NCBI GenBank assembly: GCA_051744925.1
Contig: JBNJDM010000019.1
Location: 1 to 32,126 of the forward strand
Direction: 5' to 3'
Length of the DNA stretch: 32,126 bases
Origin: JACKCP01 sp051744925
GTDB lineage: Bacteria > Desulfobacterota > Desulfobacteria > Desulfobacterales > JACKCP01
Part shown: piece by piece, positions 15,366-23,370 of the stretch
How the letters are laid out: every line of letters begins with the position of its first letter
How positions within the stretch are numbered: the stretch's first letter is position 1
Notes under the pieces: model-generated
Told to the model about the DNA's origin: nothing
The model's database searches: none
Seen by the model: only the letters and a program-made list of their open reading frames with translations
Made by a program: the position numbers and the translations under genes

Positions 15366-16183
15366 GTATGATCCTTTCCGTAAATTTCAGGGATAAATAT
15401 TAATACACATCCTTTTACTATTTTTTTTCCAATCAGAGGAGATATTTCAATAAAGGGAAAATTTTTGGATAGCTCAGGGTGTTCAATTTTTTTTTGTTTA
15501 TTTGTTTTCATTGTTTCAGATGCGGCGTTTATTATTATTTTATCAGTTACATTGTTTCCGGGAATAAAAAAAGGGAGATGCTTGCCTGCAGCTTCATTGG
15601 TAAGTACAGTCATAAAGTCTGAATCAATGCCGATTACAGGTATGGCAATGCTGTTTAGCACATTTTGTGAAGTTAAAAGAGCCTGATTTTGTATTTCAAG
15701 ACTGTTTGTTCTCTGCCTTACAATTTCTTCAAGATCTTCATTTAACTTTTTAAGTTCTGCATTGCTGGCTATTACTTTTTCATGGAGCTCCTTGTTCTTA
15801 CGAAAGAGAAAAAACTGATCTATACCTTTTTCAATCTCTTTTTTAAGGTTTTCATCATTCCATGGTTTTAATATGTACTTGTTGATATAGTCTTTGTTTA
15901 TAGCCTCTATTACTATGCTTACATCCGAATATCCTGATAATATTATTTTAACTGTATCAGGAAGTATTTTATTTATTTTATCAAACATTTCTGTGCCGTT
16001 TATTTCAGGCATTCTGTAATCTCCAATAATAACCTGAAAATTTTCATGTCTGCACATTTCAATGGCCTGTGACGGGGTGAGGGCAGTTTTGATAATGTAT
16101 GGCTCAGATCTCAGCATTCTTTGAAGAGATTTAAGAATGTTTTCTTCATCATCAACAATTAAAATTTGGGGTTTTTCAGTCAT
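15362..16183 (-). CDS. Response regulator with REC, coiled coil and PAS-like domain
   Basis: A 273-residue soluble protein. The receiver domain (about 5-122) has Asp11-Asp12, phosphoacceptor Asp55 in GDYRMP and Lys in LKPWND. A coiled coil (about 130-170, ELHEKVIASNAELKKLNEDL onward) leads to a C-terminal region (about 172-265) that reads like a divergent PAS domain, with NSIAIPVIGIDSDFMTVLTN. No enzymatic output domain follows. The receiver is of the same subtype as that in the HD-GYP gene (GYSDVS...EAINK...KPW), suggesting duplication. ATGA overlaps join it to the genes on both sides. Confidence 0.88.
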   Translation of the reverse strand: MTEKPQILIVDDEENILKSLQRMLRSEPYIIKTALTPSQAIEMCRHENFQVIIGDYRMPEINGTEMFDKINKILPDTVKIILSGYSDVSIVIEAINKDYINKYILKPWNDENLKKEIEKGIDQFFLFRKNKELHEKVIASNAELKKLNEDLEEIVRQRTNSLEIQNQALLTSQNVLNSIAIPVIGIDSDFMTVLTNEAAGKHLPFFIPGNNVTDKIIINAASETMKTNKQKKIEHPELSKNFPFIEISPLIGKKIVKGCVLIFIPEIYGKDHT

Positions 16184-17043
16184 TTTAAATTCTCTGCAAA
16201 GGTTTTAAATTCATTTTCTGTGCTTTCCAGAATTTCCGGAAGCCAGAAGTTTATTTCACTGATGCCCTGTTTAAAATAATTTACAACTTCAGGATGAAGA
16301 TCTCCGGTATTAATACCTGCATTAAGTATAATCTCTTTATGATTATCAATGTAGTTTGATATCATAATAAGTAAAAGGTCTTTTTTTGAAGAGGCGTTTG
16401 CAGAATAATTATGATGATACTTTATTGCATCAGTAAGATTTGCAGGAAACTTCCATGTTTTTGCGGCAAAAGCTCCTAATCTGGAATGTGAAGGGTATCT
16501 CGCAACTAGTTCTTCTGCTTTTGAAAAGCTTACTTTTTGTTTTTTCACTGTTTCCTGTATCTTAAGATAATAACCCGGGTTTATATAAAAAAGAATAAAT
16601 TTTCCTATGTCATGCATAAGCCCTGTAATATAAGCCTCATCAGGTTTGCCTGTTTTAAATTTTATACTTATGTGTCTGTTTATAGCTGCTGTAAAAAAAA
16701 GGTGTTTCCAAAGGTGCTTATAATCGAAATTGTCCGGGTTTTTGCCTTGCTTTACTGTCTCAACCACTGAAATTGTCAGTGCAATTCTGTGAACAGTGTC
16801 AAACCCCAGAACAGAGACAGCATCCGGAATGCTGGCAACCTGAGAAGACATTCCGTAAAAAGCCGAATTTACGATTTTTAATATTCTTGCACATATTGCA
16901 GGATCTTTTTCAATTATTCTGCTTAATTTATTATAGTCTGTGTCAGGCAGATCAATAATCCTGTTTATTTCTACAATAACAGAAGGGAATGCCGGAATCA
17001 CATCTTCTGCCTCAATTTTTTTCTTACTTTTATTGTTTGTCAT
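16180..17043 (-). CDS. HDOD domain protein
   Basis: A 287-residue soluble protein. It carries an HDOD domain (about 12-215), an HD-superfamily fold whose members are usually non-catalytic signalling or scaffold proteins. FPSVIVEINRIIDLPDTDY, ILKIVNSAFYGM, SVLGFDTVHRIAL, HDIGKFILF and KYHHNYS are all typical. Here HD and the later HH pair are kept, so metal binding is possible. The C-terminal 60 residues are a helical extension. It lies 91 nt after the HD-GYP gene, with GGAG about 10 nt before the ATG. A role linking the receiver proteins to chemotaxis or cyclic-di-GMP signalling is inference. Confidence 0.9.
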   Translation of the reverse strand: MTNNKSKKKIEAEDVIPAFPSVIVEINRIIDLPDTDYNKLSRIIEKDPAICARILKIVNSAFYGMSSQVASIPDAVSVLGFDTVHRIALTISVVETVKQGKNPDNFDYKHLWKHLFFTAAINRHISIKFKTGKPDEAYITGLMHDIGKFILFYINPGYYLKIQETVKKQKVSFSKAEELVARYPSHSRLGAFAAKTWKFPANLTDAIKYHHNYSANASSKKDLLLIMISNYIDNHKEIILNAGINTGDLHPEVVNYFKQGISEINFWLPEILESTENEFKTFAENLK

Positions 17044-17134
17044 TTTAAAAAGTCTCCGGCATTATTTAGTCTTAAAGTTTATATCGGTTATTTTTAATAA
17101 CTGCCTGAAATTAATTTTAAGCAGTCATTTAAGT

Positions 17135-18499
17135 TTACTCATTACTGCTGAAATTTTCAATAATTTTGAGAGGAGATTTTAAAGTATCACTTTTTAAGAC
17201 ATAAGTTAATCTGTCGAGTTCCTTATCAGTTATTTTTGTATCTTTCTTGAACAAAAGAGCGCCTGAGTTTATATAAACAGGTTCTGTTATTACATCTCCT
17301 GTATTTAATTCATCCGGCGTAAGAGTTATTTCTACTTTATAGTTAAGTTTTTTACTTTTAATAAGATCAAGCATTACTTTAAGTATATCAGGGTCAAAAA
17401 GGGAGAATGTACTCTGCTGAAGATAATACATTGCACCGTGTTCAAAAAGTTCTTTTCTTTTAAATTTGTCAGCAGAAACTTTTTTTGTATTTAAAAAGTT
17501 GTTAACCGCAATATTGAGTTCTTTTCTGTTTATATGGAGTTTGTCGTATGTGTCTGTAATTGCAATTATTCTTGATCCTATGGGGATGTTTTTTTCTTCA
17601 AGCCCGTCAGGAAATCCTGACCCGTCGTAATTTTCATGGTGATGTCTGATTATTTCGGAGCAGGTTTTAAGCTGAGGTATGTATTTTAATATTTCCTGGC
17701 CGGTTTCAGAATGCTTTTTGTATTCAGGCGAGTTGCTGTCGAGTTTGGTAAAACCGAAATTAATTTTTCCTATATCATGGAGAAGTGATGCTATCTCAAG
17801 GGTTCTGAGCTCTTCTGCAGAAAGACCGAGTTCCTGTCCAAGAGTAATTGAAAGTTCAGAAACTCTTTGTCCGTGGGCTGAAAGCTCAGGGTCAACCATA
17901 GCGACCATGCTGTCAAGGGATCTGATTGTATTAAAAAGACTTTCTGTGAGGTTTTTATTAGTCTGCACAAGCTCTGCATTTTTTCTTGCGATCTCTCTTG
18001 TTCTTTCTTTTACCTTTTTTTCAAGATCTTCGTTTGTCTGCCCGAGTTCTTTGTTCTGCCTTGCCACTACTGCCATAAGCCTCTTGTTTTCAAGGACAAG
18101 TTCGTATTGTTTAAGACCTTCAGTTATGATTTGCAGGAAATCTTCATCATCCCATGGTTTGGCAATGAATCTGTGAATCCCACCTTTGTTAATTGCTTCT
18201 ATAAGAGCATCCATGTCAGTATAGCCTGTTATAAGAAATCTTACAGAGTAAGGTGAAATCGTTTTTGTTTTTTCAAGAAAAGCAGAGCCTTCCATTTCAG
18301 GCATTCTCTGGTCTGATATTATAAGTGAAAAAGGAGGCTTGCTTTCTTTTACTATGTCAAGAGCATCCTTTGGTGAGTCTGATATTATAGTTTCACAAGG
18401 CAGTCGTTTAAGTGTTCTTTTTACAGCTTTAAGTATCCCCTGTTCATCATCAATGACCAGTATTTTATGTTTGTATTTAAACTGATTATCTTTGTTCAT
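17135..18499 (-). CDS. REC + HD-GYP response regulator (probable c-di-GMP phosphodiesterase)
   Basis: A 454-residue RpfG-like protein. The receiver (about 11-128) has phosphoacceptor Asp63 in SDQRMP. A coiled coil follows (about 130-190). The HD-GYP domain (about 195-360) shows His241-Asp242 in LLHDIGKINF and HHENYDGSGFPDGL at 287-300; the GYP triad is GFP here, a common variant. A C-terminal segment of about 90 residues ending in LKIIENFSSNE has no recognised fold. HD-GYP enzymes hydrolyse cyclic di-GMP. ATG at 18499 is chosen because it gives the normal receiver start; it overlaps the upstream kinase gene by 14 nt and has no ribosome-binding site, so reinitiation is likely. Confidence 0.92.
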   Translation of the reverse strand: MNKDNQFKYKHKILVIDDEQGILKAVKRTLKRLPCETIISDSPKDALDIVKESKPPFSLIISDQRMPEMEGSAFLEKTKTISPYSVRFLITGYTDMDALIEAINKGGIHRFIAKPWDDEDFLQIITEGLKQYELVLENKRLMAVVARQNKELGQTNEDLEKKVKERTREIARKNAELVQTNKNLTESLFNTIRSLDSMVAMVDPELSAHGQRVSELSITLGQELGLSAEELRTLEIASLLHDIGKINFGFTKLDSNSPEYKKHSETGQEILKYIPQLKTCSEIIRHHHENYDGSGFPDGLEEKNIPIGSRIIAITDTYDKLHINRKELNIAVNNFLNTKKVSADKFKRKELFEHGAMYYLQQSTFSLFDPDILKVMLDLIKSKKLNYKVEITLTPDELNTGDVITEPVYINSGALLFKKDTKITDKELDRLTYVLKSDTLKSPLKIIENFSSNE

Positions 18500-19712
18500 A
18501 TTTGATGCCGTCTTGTTTGAGGTTTTCATCCAAAGGGAGTGAAATTGTAAAAACAGTACCCTTTCCCTGAGTGCTCCAGGCATTAATTGTACCATTATGC
18601 CTTTTTATAATGTTATATGCAACATTAAGCCCAAGACCTGTACCTTTTCCTACAGGTTTTGTAGTAAAAAAAGGATCAAATATTTTTGAAAGATTATCAG
18701 GGCTTATCCCGCTTCCTGTGTCTGCAAAAGAGATGACCACACAGTTGTCTTCAGTTTTTGTTGTAACAGTTATTGTGCCTTTATCTTCTATAGCCTGCAC
18801 AGAATTTAGCAATATATTCATAAAAACCTGATTAAGCTGCTGGGGAAAGCATTTAATTTTTGGTAAATCACTGTACTCCTTTATTACTTCAGCTTTGTAT
18901 TTTAAATCATTCCAGATTACGTTTAAAGTAGTCTCTATACTGTTGTTTATATCTGTAAGCTTTGGCTCTGATGAGCCGGGATGCGCAAAATTTTTCATAT
19001 CTGTAACAATTTTGCTTACTCTGTCAGTACCTTCAATACAGTCTTTTAAAAGATCAGGTATATCTTCCATCATAAAATCTGTATCTTTTTCATCCATGAT
19101 TTTTTTTATTTTATTAAGCTGATCTTTGTCAGGAAGTCTGTTTTCTTTATTAAGCAGGAATATATTTTTTAATTTTCGAAAAATATATCCAAGGTCGTGG
19201 AGGTAAGATTCAAGGCTTTTGAGATTACTTTTTACAAATCCTATGGGGTTGTTTATTTCATGGGCTATACCTGCTGAAAGCTGACCTACTGCGGCCATTT
19301 TTTCTGAATTAAGAAGCTGTACAGTTGCCTGTTCATATTTGTCCTGAAGATCAATGATCCTTTTTCCCACAGTTATTCTTGCATTGAGTTCCTTTGGGTT
19401 GAAAGGCTTTATTATATAGTCGTCTGCTCCGGCTTCAAATGCCGAAATAGCGTCATCAATATCTGATTTTGAGGTCAGAAGTATGATGTAGATATATGTA
19501 GATGAGAATTCTTCTCTTATCTTTTTGCAAAGAGTAATCCCGTCCATTCGCGGCATCATCCAGTCAGAAATTATTATTCTGCTGTCTGTTTTTTTTAAGA
19601 GTTCAAGAGCATCATTTCCGTTTGATGCAGAGTGAAGTTTCCCGTCAGTATTTAGCATTTTCTGCATTAATTTTGCTGAAACCGGGTTGTCTTCGGCGAT
19701 AATAATATCCAT
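18486..19712 (-). CDS. Soluble REC-histidine kinase
   Basis: A 408-residue cytoplasmic protein with no membrane segment. An N-terminal receiver (about 1-118) has Glu7-Asp8, phosphoacceptor Asp50 in SDWMMP, Thr80 and Lys102. After a short helix comes HisKA, with His151 in SAGIAHEINNPIG. The HATPase domain shows NQVFMNILLNSVQAI (N box), DTGSGI (G1) and GKGTGLGL (G2). The receiver before the kinase suggests it is controlled by another kinase or acts in a relay with the four downstream genes. ATG at 19712 is preferred; a TTG nine nucleotides upstream is possible. It heads the signalling cluster and is divergent from the small gene at 19892. Confidence 0.93.
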   Translation of the reverse strand: MDIIIAEDNPVSAKLMQKMLNTDGKLHSASNGNDALELLKKTDSRIIISDWMMPRMDGITLCKKIREEFSSTYIYIILLTSKSDIDDAISAFEAGADDYIIKPFNPKELNARITVGKRIIDLQDKYEQATVQLLNSEKMAAVGQLSAGIAHEINNPIGFVKSNLKSLESYLHDLGYIFRKLKNIFLLNKENRLPDKDQLNKIKKIMDEKDTDFMMEDIPDLLKDCIEGTDRVSKIVTDMKNFAHPGSSEPKLTDINNSIETTLNVIWNDLKYKAEVIKEYSDLPKIKCFPQQLNQVFMNILLNSVQAIEDKGTITVTTKTEDNCVVISFADTGSGISPDNLSKIFDPFFTTKPVGKGTGLGLNVAYNIIKRHNGTINAWSTQGKGTVFTISLPLDENLKQDGIKYEQR

Positions 19713-19816
19713 TGTGAGCAAAAGCCTTATTTGATAATATTATTCAGATCTGAATTTAGTGTTTTATTTTTTTAAGATTATTACTTTAAAACAGTTTTGG
19801 TCTGTGTCTGGAAAAA

Positions 19817-19847
19817 TTGATAAACTCTTTAAATTCTAATTTATAAT
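19817..19847 (+). promoter_or_regulatory. Weak promoter candidate for the 61-residue gene
   Basis: A perfect TATAAT (19842-19847) lies 44 nt before the ATG of the small gene. The best upstream box is TTGATA (19817-19822), but the 19-bp spacer is longer than ideal. Only the -10 element is convincing. Confidence 0.35.
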
Positions 19848-19891
19848 GAAAAGAAAGTCCAATATTTTAAACTTTTTGCAGGGAGTAATTA

Positions 19892-20077
19892 ATGTCCAAA
19901 AAAGATGAACATATATTAAAAGCGGCCAAGGAAGTAATTGTAAAATACATTGAAGTAGGAAGAGTATCTCCTGGTACTTTTGCTGAAAATTTTAAAAAAG
20001 TCTATGAAGGAATATATAATACTGTGCACAGTATCGATTCACAAAAAGATGAAGAAAAATCCAGTGAGGAAGATTAA
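19892..20077 (+). CDS. Small conserved-looking protein, function unknown
   Basis: A 61-residue charged, helical protein. A good ribosome-binding site (AGGGAG) precedes the ATG by seven nucleotides, which supports it as real despite its size. The core KEVIVKYIEVGRVSPGTFAENFKKVYEGIYNTV is a pair of amphipathic helices around a SPGTF turn, followed by an acidic tail QKDEEKSSEED. The SP-x2-F-x5-Y pattern faintly recalls the N-terminal part of MucR/Ros-like regulators, but no zinc-binding residues follow, so I do not assign it. It is divergent from the histidine kinase gene, and a full palindromic repeat lies 70 nt downstream. Confidence 0.75.
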   Translation: MSKKDEHILKAAKEVIVKYIEVGRVSPGTFAENFKKVYEGIYNTVHSIDSQKDEEKSSEED

Positions 20078-20146
20078 ATATTGCCTGGGTTTGCACCTTG
20101 CCTATACAAAGAGAAATTGTTTGTACTATTCAGCTGATTTTTATAA

Positions 20147-20292
20147 TTAGTAGCTGAACGAAAACTGTCTTTTTTGCCCATTTCTGCGTTAGATAAAAAA
20201 TTTAATCCTCAAAATACTCTAGTATTCCTGCGGTTAAAATTTTTATCTGCCTTGAACTGAAAAAAAAATTCTAGTTTTCGGCCAATCACTAA
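20147..20292 (-). repeat. Full-length palindromic intergenic repeat, copy B (146 bp)
   Basis: Reverse-orientation copy of the element at 11726-11870. Outer arms CTGAACGAAAACTG and TCTAGTTTTCGGCC, centre AATACT-CT-AGTATT. Relative to copy A the region beside the centre reads AGATAAAAATTTT and its partner TTTTTTATCT, so pairing is kept by changes on both sides. TTATA occurs directly on both flanks (20141-20145 and 20293-20297), a possible target duplication. It lies between the small gene and polA. Confidence 0.85.
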
Positions 20293-20296
20293 TTAT

Positions 20297-20449
20297 ATCT
20301 CACAGGGGCACAGAGGCGCAGAAAACCGGATTATTTAAATCTGAGCGAATCCGGTCTCTCTTTTAACTTGAGTCTTAGTAACTTTGTGAGAGTTAGATAA
20401 TTTTTTCAGAATTAATAAGGGGTTCTGTGCCTCCGTGCCTCCGTGAGAT
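20297..20449. repeat. Large inverted repeat with GAGGCAC-type arms
   Basis: Left arm 20297-20323 (ATCTCACAGGGGCACAGAGG and on to CAGAA) and right arm 20423-20449 (TTCTGTGCCTCCGTGCCTCC and on to GAGAT) are reverse complements at 23 of 27 positions, with two of the four differences being G-T pairs. A nested pair ACCGGATT/AATCCGGT lies at 20325-20332 and 20348-20355. The arm contains a CACGGAGGCACGGAGGCAC-like tandem, a motif I recall from intergenic repeats in several bacterial groups. No open frame is inside. It abuts copy B of the other repeat and lies about 30 bp from the polA stop codon. Confidence 0.75.
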
Positions 20450-20455
20450 TGAATA

Positions 20456-20480
20456 ATATTGCTGAACAAATACAACTTTT
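20456..20480. repeat. Fragment of a palindromic repeat end next to polA
   Basis: TATTGCTGAACAAATACAAC followed by TTTTTT resembles the repeat end GTTGCTGAACGAAAACTGCC followed by TTTTTT. It abuts the polA stop codon. With copy B this places repeat ends on both sides of the GAGGCAC-type inverted repeat. Confidence 0.4.
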
Positions 20481-23144
20481 TTAATGGGCTTCAGACCAGT
20501 TTTTACCTGAGCCGGTATTTATTTTTAAAGGTACTTCAAGATCAGCAATATTTTCCATGGAATCTTTTAAAAGATTTTGAGCTTTTTCTTTTTCTTCAGG
20601 GGGAAGCTCAAATATAAGTTCGTCATGAACAGTAAGAAGAAGAGAAGTCTGCATTTTGTTTTCTTTAAGCAGTTTATCTGTTTTAATCATTGCAAGCTTA
20701 AGTATATCTGCTGCAGACCCCTGAATTTTTGTGTTTACAGCAATTCTTTCAGCCATTTGAACCCGCATTTTGTTGCTGCTGTTTATATCTTCAATAAATC
20801 TTGTACGTCCTGAGATGGTTGTGGAATAACCTGTTTGTCTTGCATCCTCCTTTGTCTGCTCAATAAATTCAAAAACTTTTTTATATCTTGCATAATAATT
20901 GTCTATGTATGTCTGAGCCATTTTTCTTGAAATTCCGAGTTCATTGGAAAGCTTGAAAGCCCCCATTCCGTAGACAATTCCAAAATTGATGGCTTTTGCC
21001 TGTCTTCTGAGTTCATCACTTATCATTCCGGGAAGAACCTGAAATATCTCTGCAGCTGTTCTTGTATGTATATCCTCGTTGTTTAAAAAAGCTTCCTTTA
21101 AAATCGGATCGTCTGAAAAATGGGCAAGAAGCCTTAGTTCTATCTGGGAGTAATCTGCAGACATAAGTATCCAGTCTTTTTCAGGAATAAAAGCTTCTCT
21201 TATTTTTCTCCCTTTTTCAGTTCTTACCGGAATATTTTGAAGATTGGGATTGGAGCTGCTTAATCTTCCTGTAGCTGTTACTGTCTGATTAAATGATGTG
21301 TGTATTCTTTTTGTGTCTTTATTTATTAGAGATACAAGAGCGTCTGTATATGTTGATTTAAGTTTTGAAAGTTCTCTGTGCTTAAGTATAAGTTCTGGAA
21401 GGGGATGTATTTTTGAAAGTTCTTCCAGGACAGATACATCTGTTGAATATCCTGTCTTTTTTTTTGTCTTTTTCTTTGCAGGAAGCTGAAGCTTTTCAAA
21501 AAGTATTTCCCCAAGCTGTTTTGAAGAATTCATGTTAAATTCTTCTCCTGCAATTTCAAAAGTATTTTTTTCTATTTCTGCAAGTTCCTGTGCAAATTTT
21601 TCTGACATTTCAGTCAGTTTCTCTTTGTCTACCCGTATTCCCTTCATTTCCATATCAACAAGTACAGGAACAAGCGGCATTTCAATTTCATTTAAAAGGG
21701 ATAAAAGGTTTCTTTCTTCAAGTTTTTCACTGAGAATTTTATAAAGTTTAAGAGTTATGTCTGAATCTTCGCAAGCATATATATAAGCTTTTTCAAAATC
21801 TGATTTATCAAAGGTTTCACCTTTGGGAACAATTTCAGAAAATTCAGTCATTTTGTAATTTAAAAATTCCATGGCAAGATCACTCAGGCCGTGTGAGCGG
21901 CTTCCAGGCGTAAGAAGATATGCAGCAAGCATTGTATCAAAGGTTTTACCCTTAATTTCAAACCCTGAATTTTTCAGAACAATCCAGTCGTATTTTAAAT
22001 TCTGGGCAATTTTTAAAATATTTTCATCTGCAAATATATCTTTAAAGCTATTTAAAAGATCTTTTGTGTCTATTGTTTTTACATTGTCATGCTTTACAGG
22101 AATATAATATATCTCTTCATCTGAAACAGCTATGGAAAGTCCGGCAAGTTCTGCTTCCACTGCGTTAATGCTTGTTGTTTCGGTATCAAATGCAAAATAC
22201 CCGTTTTTTTTAATTTTTTCAGCAATTTCTTTGAGCTCACTTTTTTCATGTATGCTTTTGTATGCTTTTTGAGATGAGCTGCTGCTTTCAACACTGTATT
22301 CTTTTCTTAAGTTTTTAAATTCAAATTCCTTGAATATTTCTGCAAGCTCTTTGTTGTCAGGTTCTTTTTTTACAAGATCCTTTTCAATTTCAAAATCAAA
22401 GTCAACATTTGTATCTATTTTTGCAAGTTCTTTGCTTAAAAATGCGTTTTCCTTGTTTTCTATTAGGTTTTCAGAAAGTTTTTTTCCTGTGATTTTATCA
22501 ATATTGTCATAAATATTTTCAATTGTTTTATATTCGCAAATAAGTTTTTGTGCAGTTTTAGGTCCTACTCCTTTAACTCCGGGGATATTGTCTGAACTGT
22601 CGCCTGAGAGTCCCATTGCTTCAGGGAGAAGAGACGGGTCAAAACCGTTTTCCTCTGTAAATGAAGAAAGAGTAATCATTTTTTTCTTCATTGGATCATA
22701 AATTGAAATATTTTCATTTATAAGCTGTGAAAGGTCTTTGTCTCCTGTAACAATAACAGCTTCAAATCCGAGCTTTTCAGCTTTTACAGCCATAGTTCCG
22801 ATAATGTCGTCAGCTTCAAATCCTTGTTTTTCAAACCAGGGAATTGCAAAAGCGCTTACAGTTCTTTTTACACCCTCTATCTGTGAGGCCAGTTCAGGTG
22901 GCATTTCAGGTCTGTTTGCCTTATAAAGATCGTATTGTTCATGGCGGAAGGTTTTCCCCTTTGCATCAAAACAGACTCCTATATATTCGGGGTTTTTCTC
23001 TTTTAAAAGATTTATAAGTGTTCTTGTGAAACCGAATATTGCATTGGTCGGCTTTCCTTCTTTGGTTGAAAGGTTTTTTATTGCATGGTAGTTTCTGTAT
23101 ATATAAGCTGTTCCGTCAACCAGATAAACGCTTTTTTTATTCAT
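20481..23144 (-). CDS. polA: DNA polymerase I
   Basis: An 887-residue DNA polymerase for gap filling, Okazaki fragment maturation and repair. The N-terminal flap/5' nuclease domain (about 1-280) shows DGTAYIYRNYHAI, GDKDLSQL and SGDSSDNIPGVKGVGPKTA. The middle 3'-5' exonuclease domain (about 295-480) keeps FDTETTS with both acidic metal ligands and the later YACEDSDIT, so proofreading looks active, unlike in Taq-type enzymes. The polymerase domain has GRLSSSNPNLQNIP, SADYSQIELR, the O-helix RRQAKAINFGIVYGMG and TVHDELIFE. All catalytic residues seem present. It is a single-gene unit; its start is 26 nt from a full palindromic repeat that occupies the promoter region. Confidence 0.97.
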   Translation of the reverse strand: MNKKSVYLVDGTAYIYRNYHAIKNLSTKEGKPTNAIFGFTRTLINLLKEKNPEYIGVCFDAKGKTFRHEQYDLYKANRPEMPPELASQIEGVKRTVSAFAIPWFEKQGFEADDIIGTMAVKAEKLGFEAVIVTGDKDLSQLINENISIYDPMKKKMITLSSFTEENGFDPSLLPEAMGLSGDSSDNIPGVKGVGPKTAQKLICEYKTIENIYDNIDKITGKKLSENLIENKENAFLSKELAKIDTNVDFDFEIEKDLVKKEPDNKELAEIFKEFEFKNLRKEYSVESSSSSQKAYKSIHEKSELKEIAEKIKKNGYFAFDTETTSINAVEAELAGLSIAVSDEEIYYIPVKHDNVKTIDTKDLLNSFKDIFADENILKIAQNLKYDWIVLKNSGFEIKGKTFDTMLAAYLLTPGSRSHGLSDLAMEFLNYKMTEFSEIVPKGETFDKSDFEKAYIYACEDSDITLKLYKILSEKLEERNLLSLLNEIEMPLVPVLVDMEMKGIRVDKEKLTEMSEKFAQELAEIEKNTFEIAGEEFNMNSSKQLGEILFEKLQLPAKKKTKKKTGYSTDVSVLEELSKIHPLPELILKHRELSKLKSTYTDALVSLINKDTKRIHTSFNQTVTATGRLSSSNPNLQNIPVRTEKGRKIREAFIPEKDWILMSADYSQIELRLLAHFSDDPILKEAFLNNEDIHTRTAAEIFQVLPGMISDELRRQAKAINFGIVYGMGAFKLSNELGISRKMAQTYIDNYYARYKKVFEFIEQTKEDARQTGYSTTISGRTRFIEDINSSNKMRVQMAERIAVNTKIQGSAADILKLAMIKTDKLLKENKMQTSLLLTVHDELIFELPPEEKEKAQNLLKDSMENIADLEVPLKINTGSGKNWSEAH

Positions 23145-23169
23145 TATATTAATTCCTGAATTATGGTAT

Positions 23170-23314
23170 TTAGTATTTGTCCGAAAACTACAATTTTTTG
23201 TTCAGTTTCGTCAGAAAAAAAAATTAACCCCAGGAATACTGAAGTATTTTGAGGATTAAATTTTGATTCTAACTTAAGAACTTTACAAAAAAGGCAGTTT
23301 TCGTTCAGCAACTA
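23170..23314 (+). repeat. Full-length palindromic intergenic repeat, copy C (about 145 bp)
   Basis: Same orientation as copy A. Left end TTAGTATTTGTCCGAAAACT, centre AATACT-GA-AGTATT with GAGGATTAAATTTTGATTC, right end GGCAGTTTTCGTTCAGCAAC. The second inner arm has diverged (CTTAAGAACTTTAC where copy A has CGCAGAACCGGGAC). TATTTA overlaps both borders (23167-23172 and 23313-23318). It fills most of the divergent region between polA and the CoA-binding gene. Confidence 0.85.
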
Positions 23315-23370
23315 TTTATTTGGTTGTTACTTTAGCATTGTATTATAAACCCTGCAACAAGGAGAACAAA

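Noticed and set aside
17679..18176. 165-codon plus-strand open frame opposite the HD-GYP gene
   Set aside because: Ser-rich mirror of a coding region with recognised catalytic motifs on the other strand; no support of its own.
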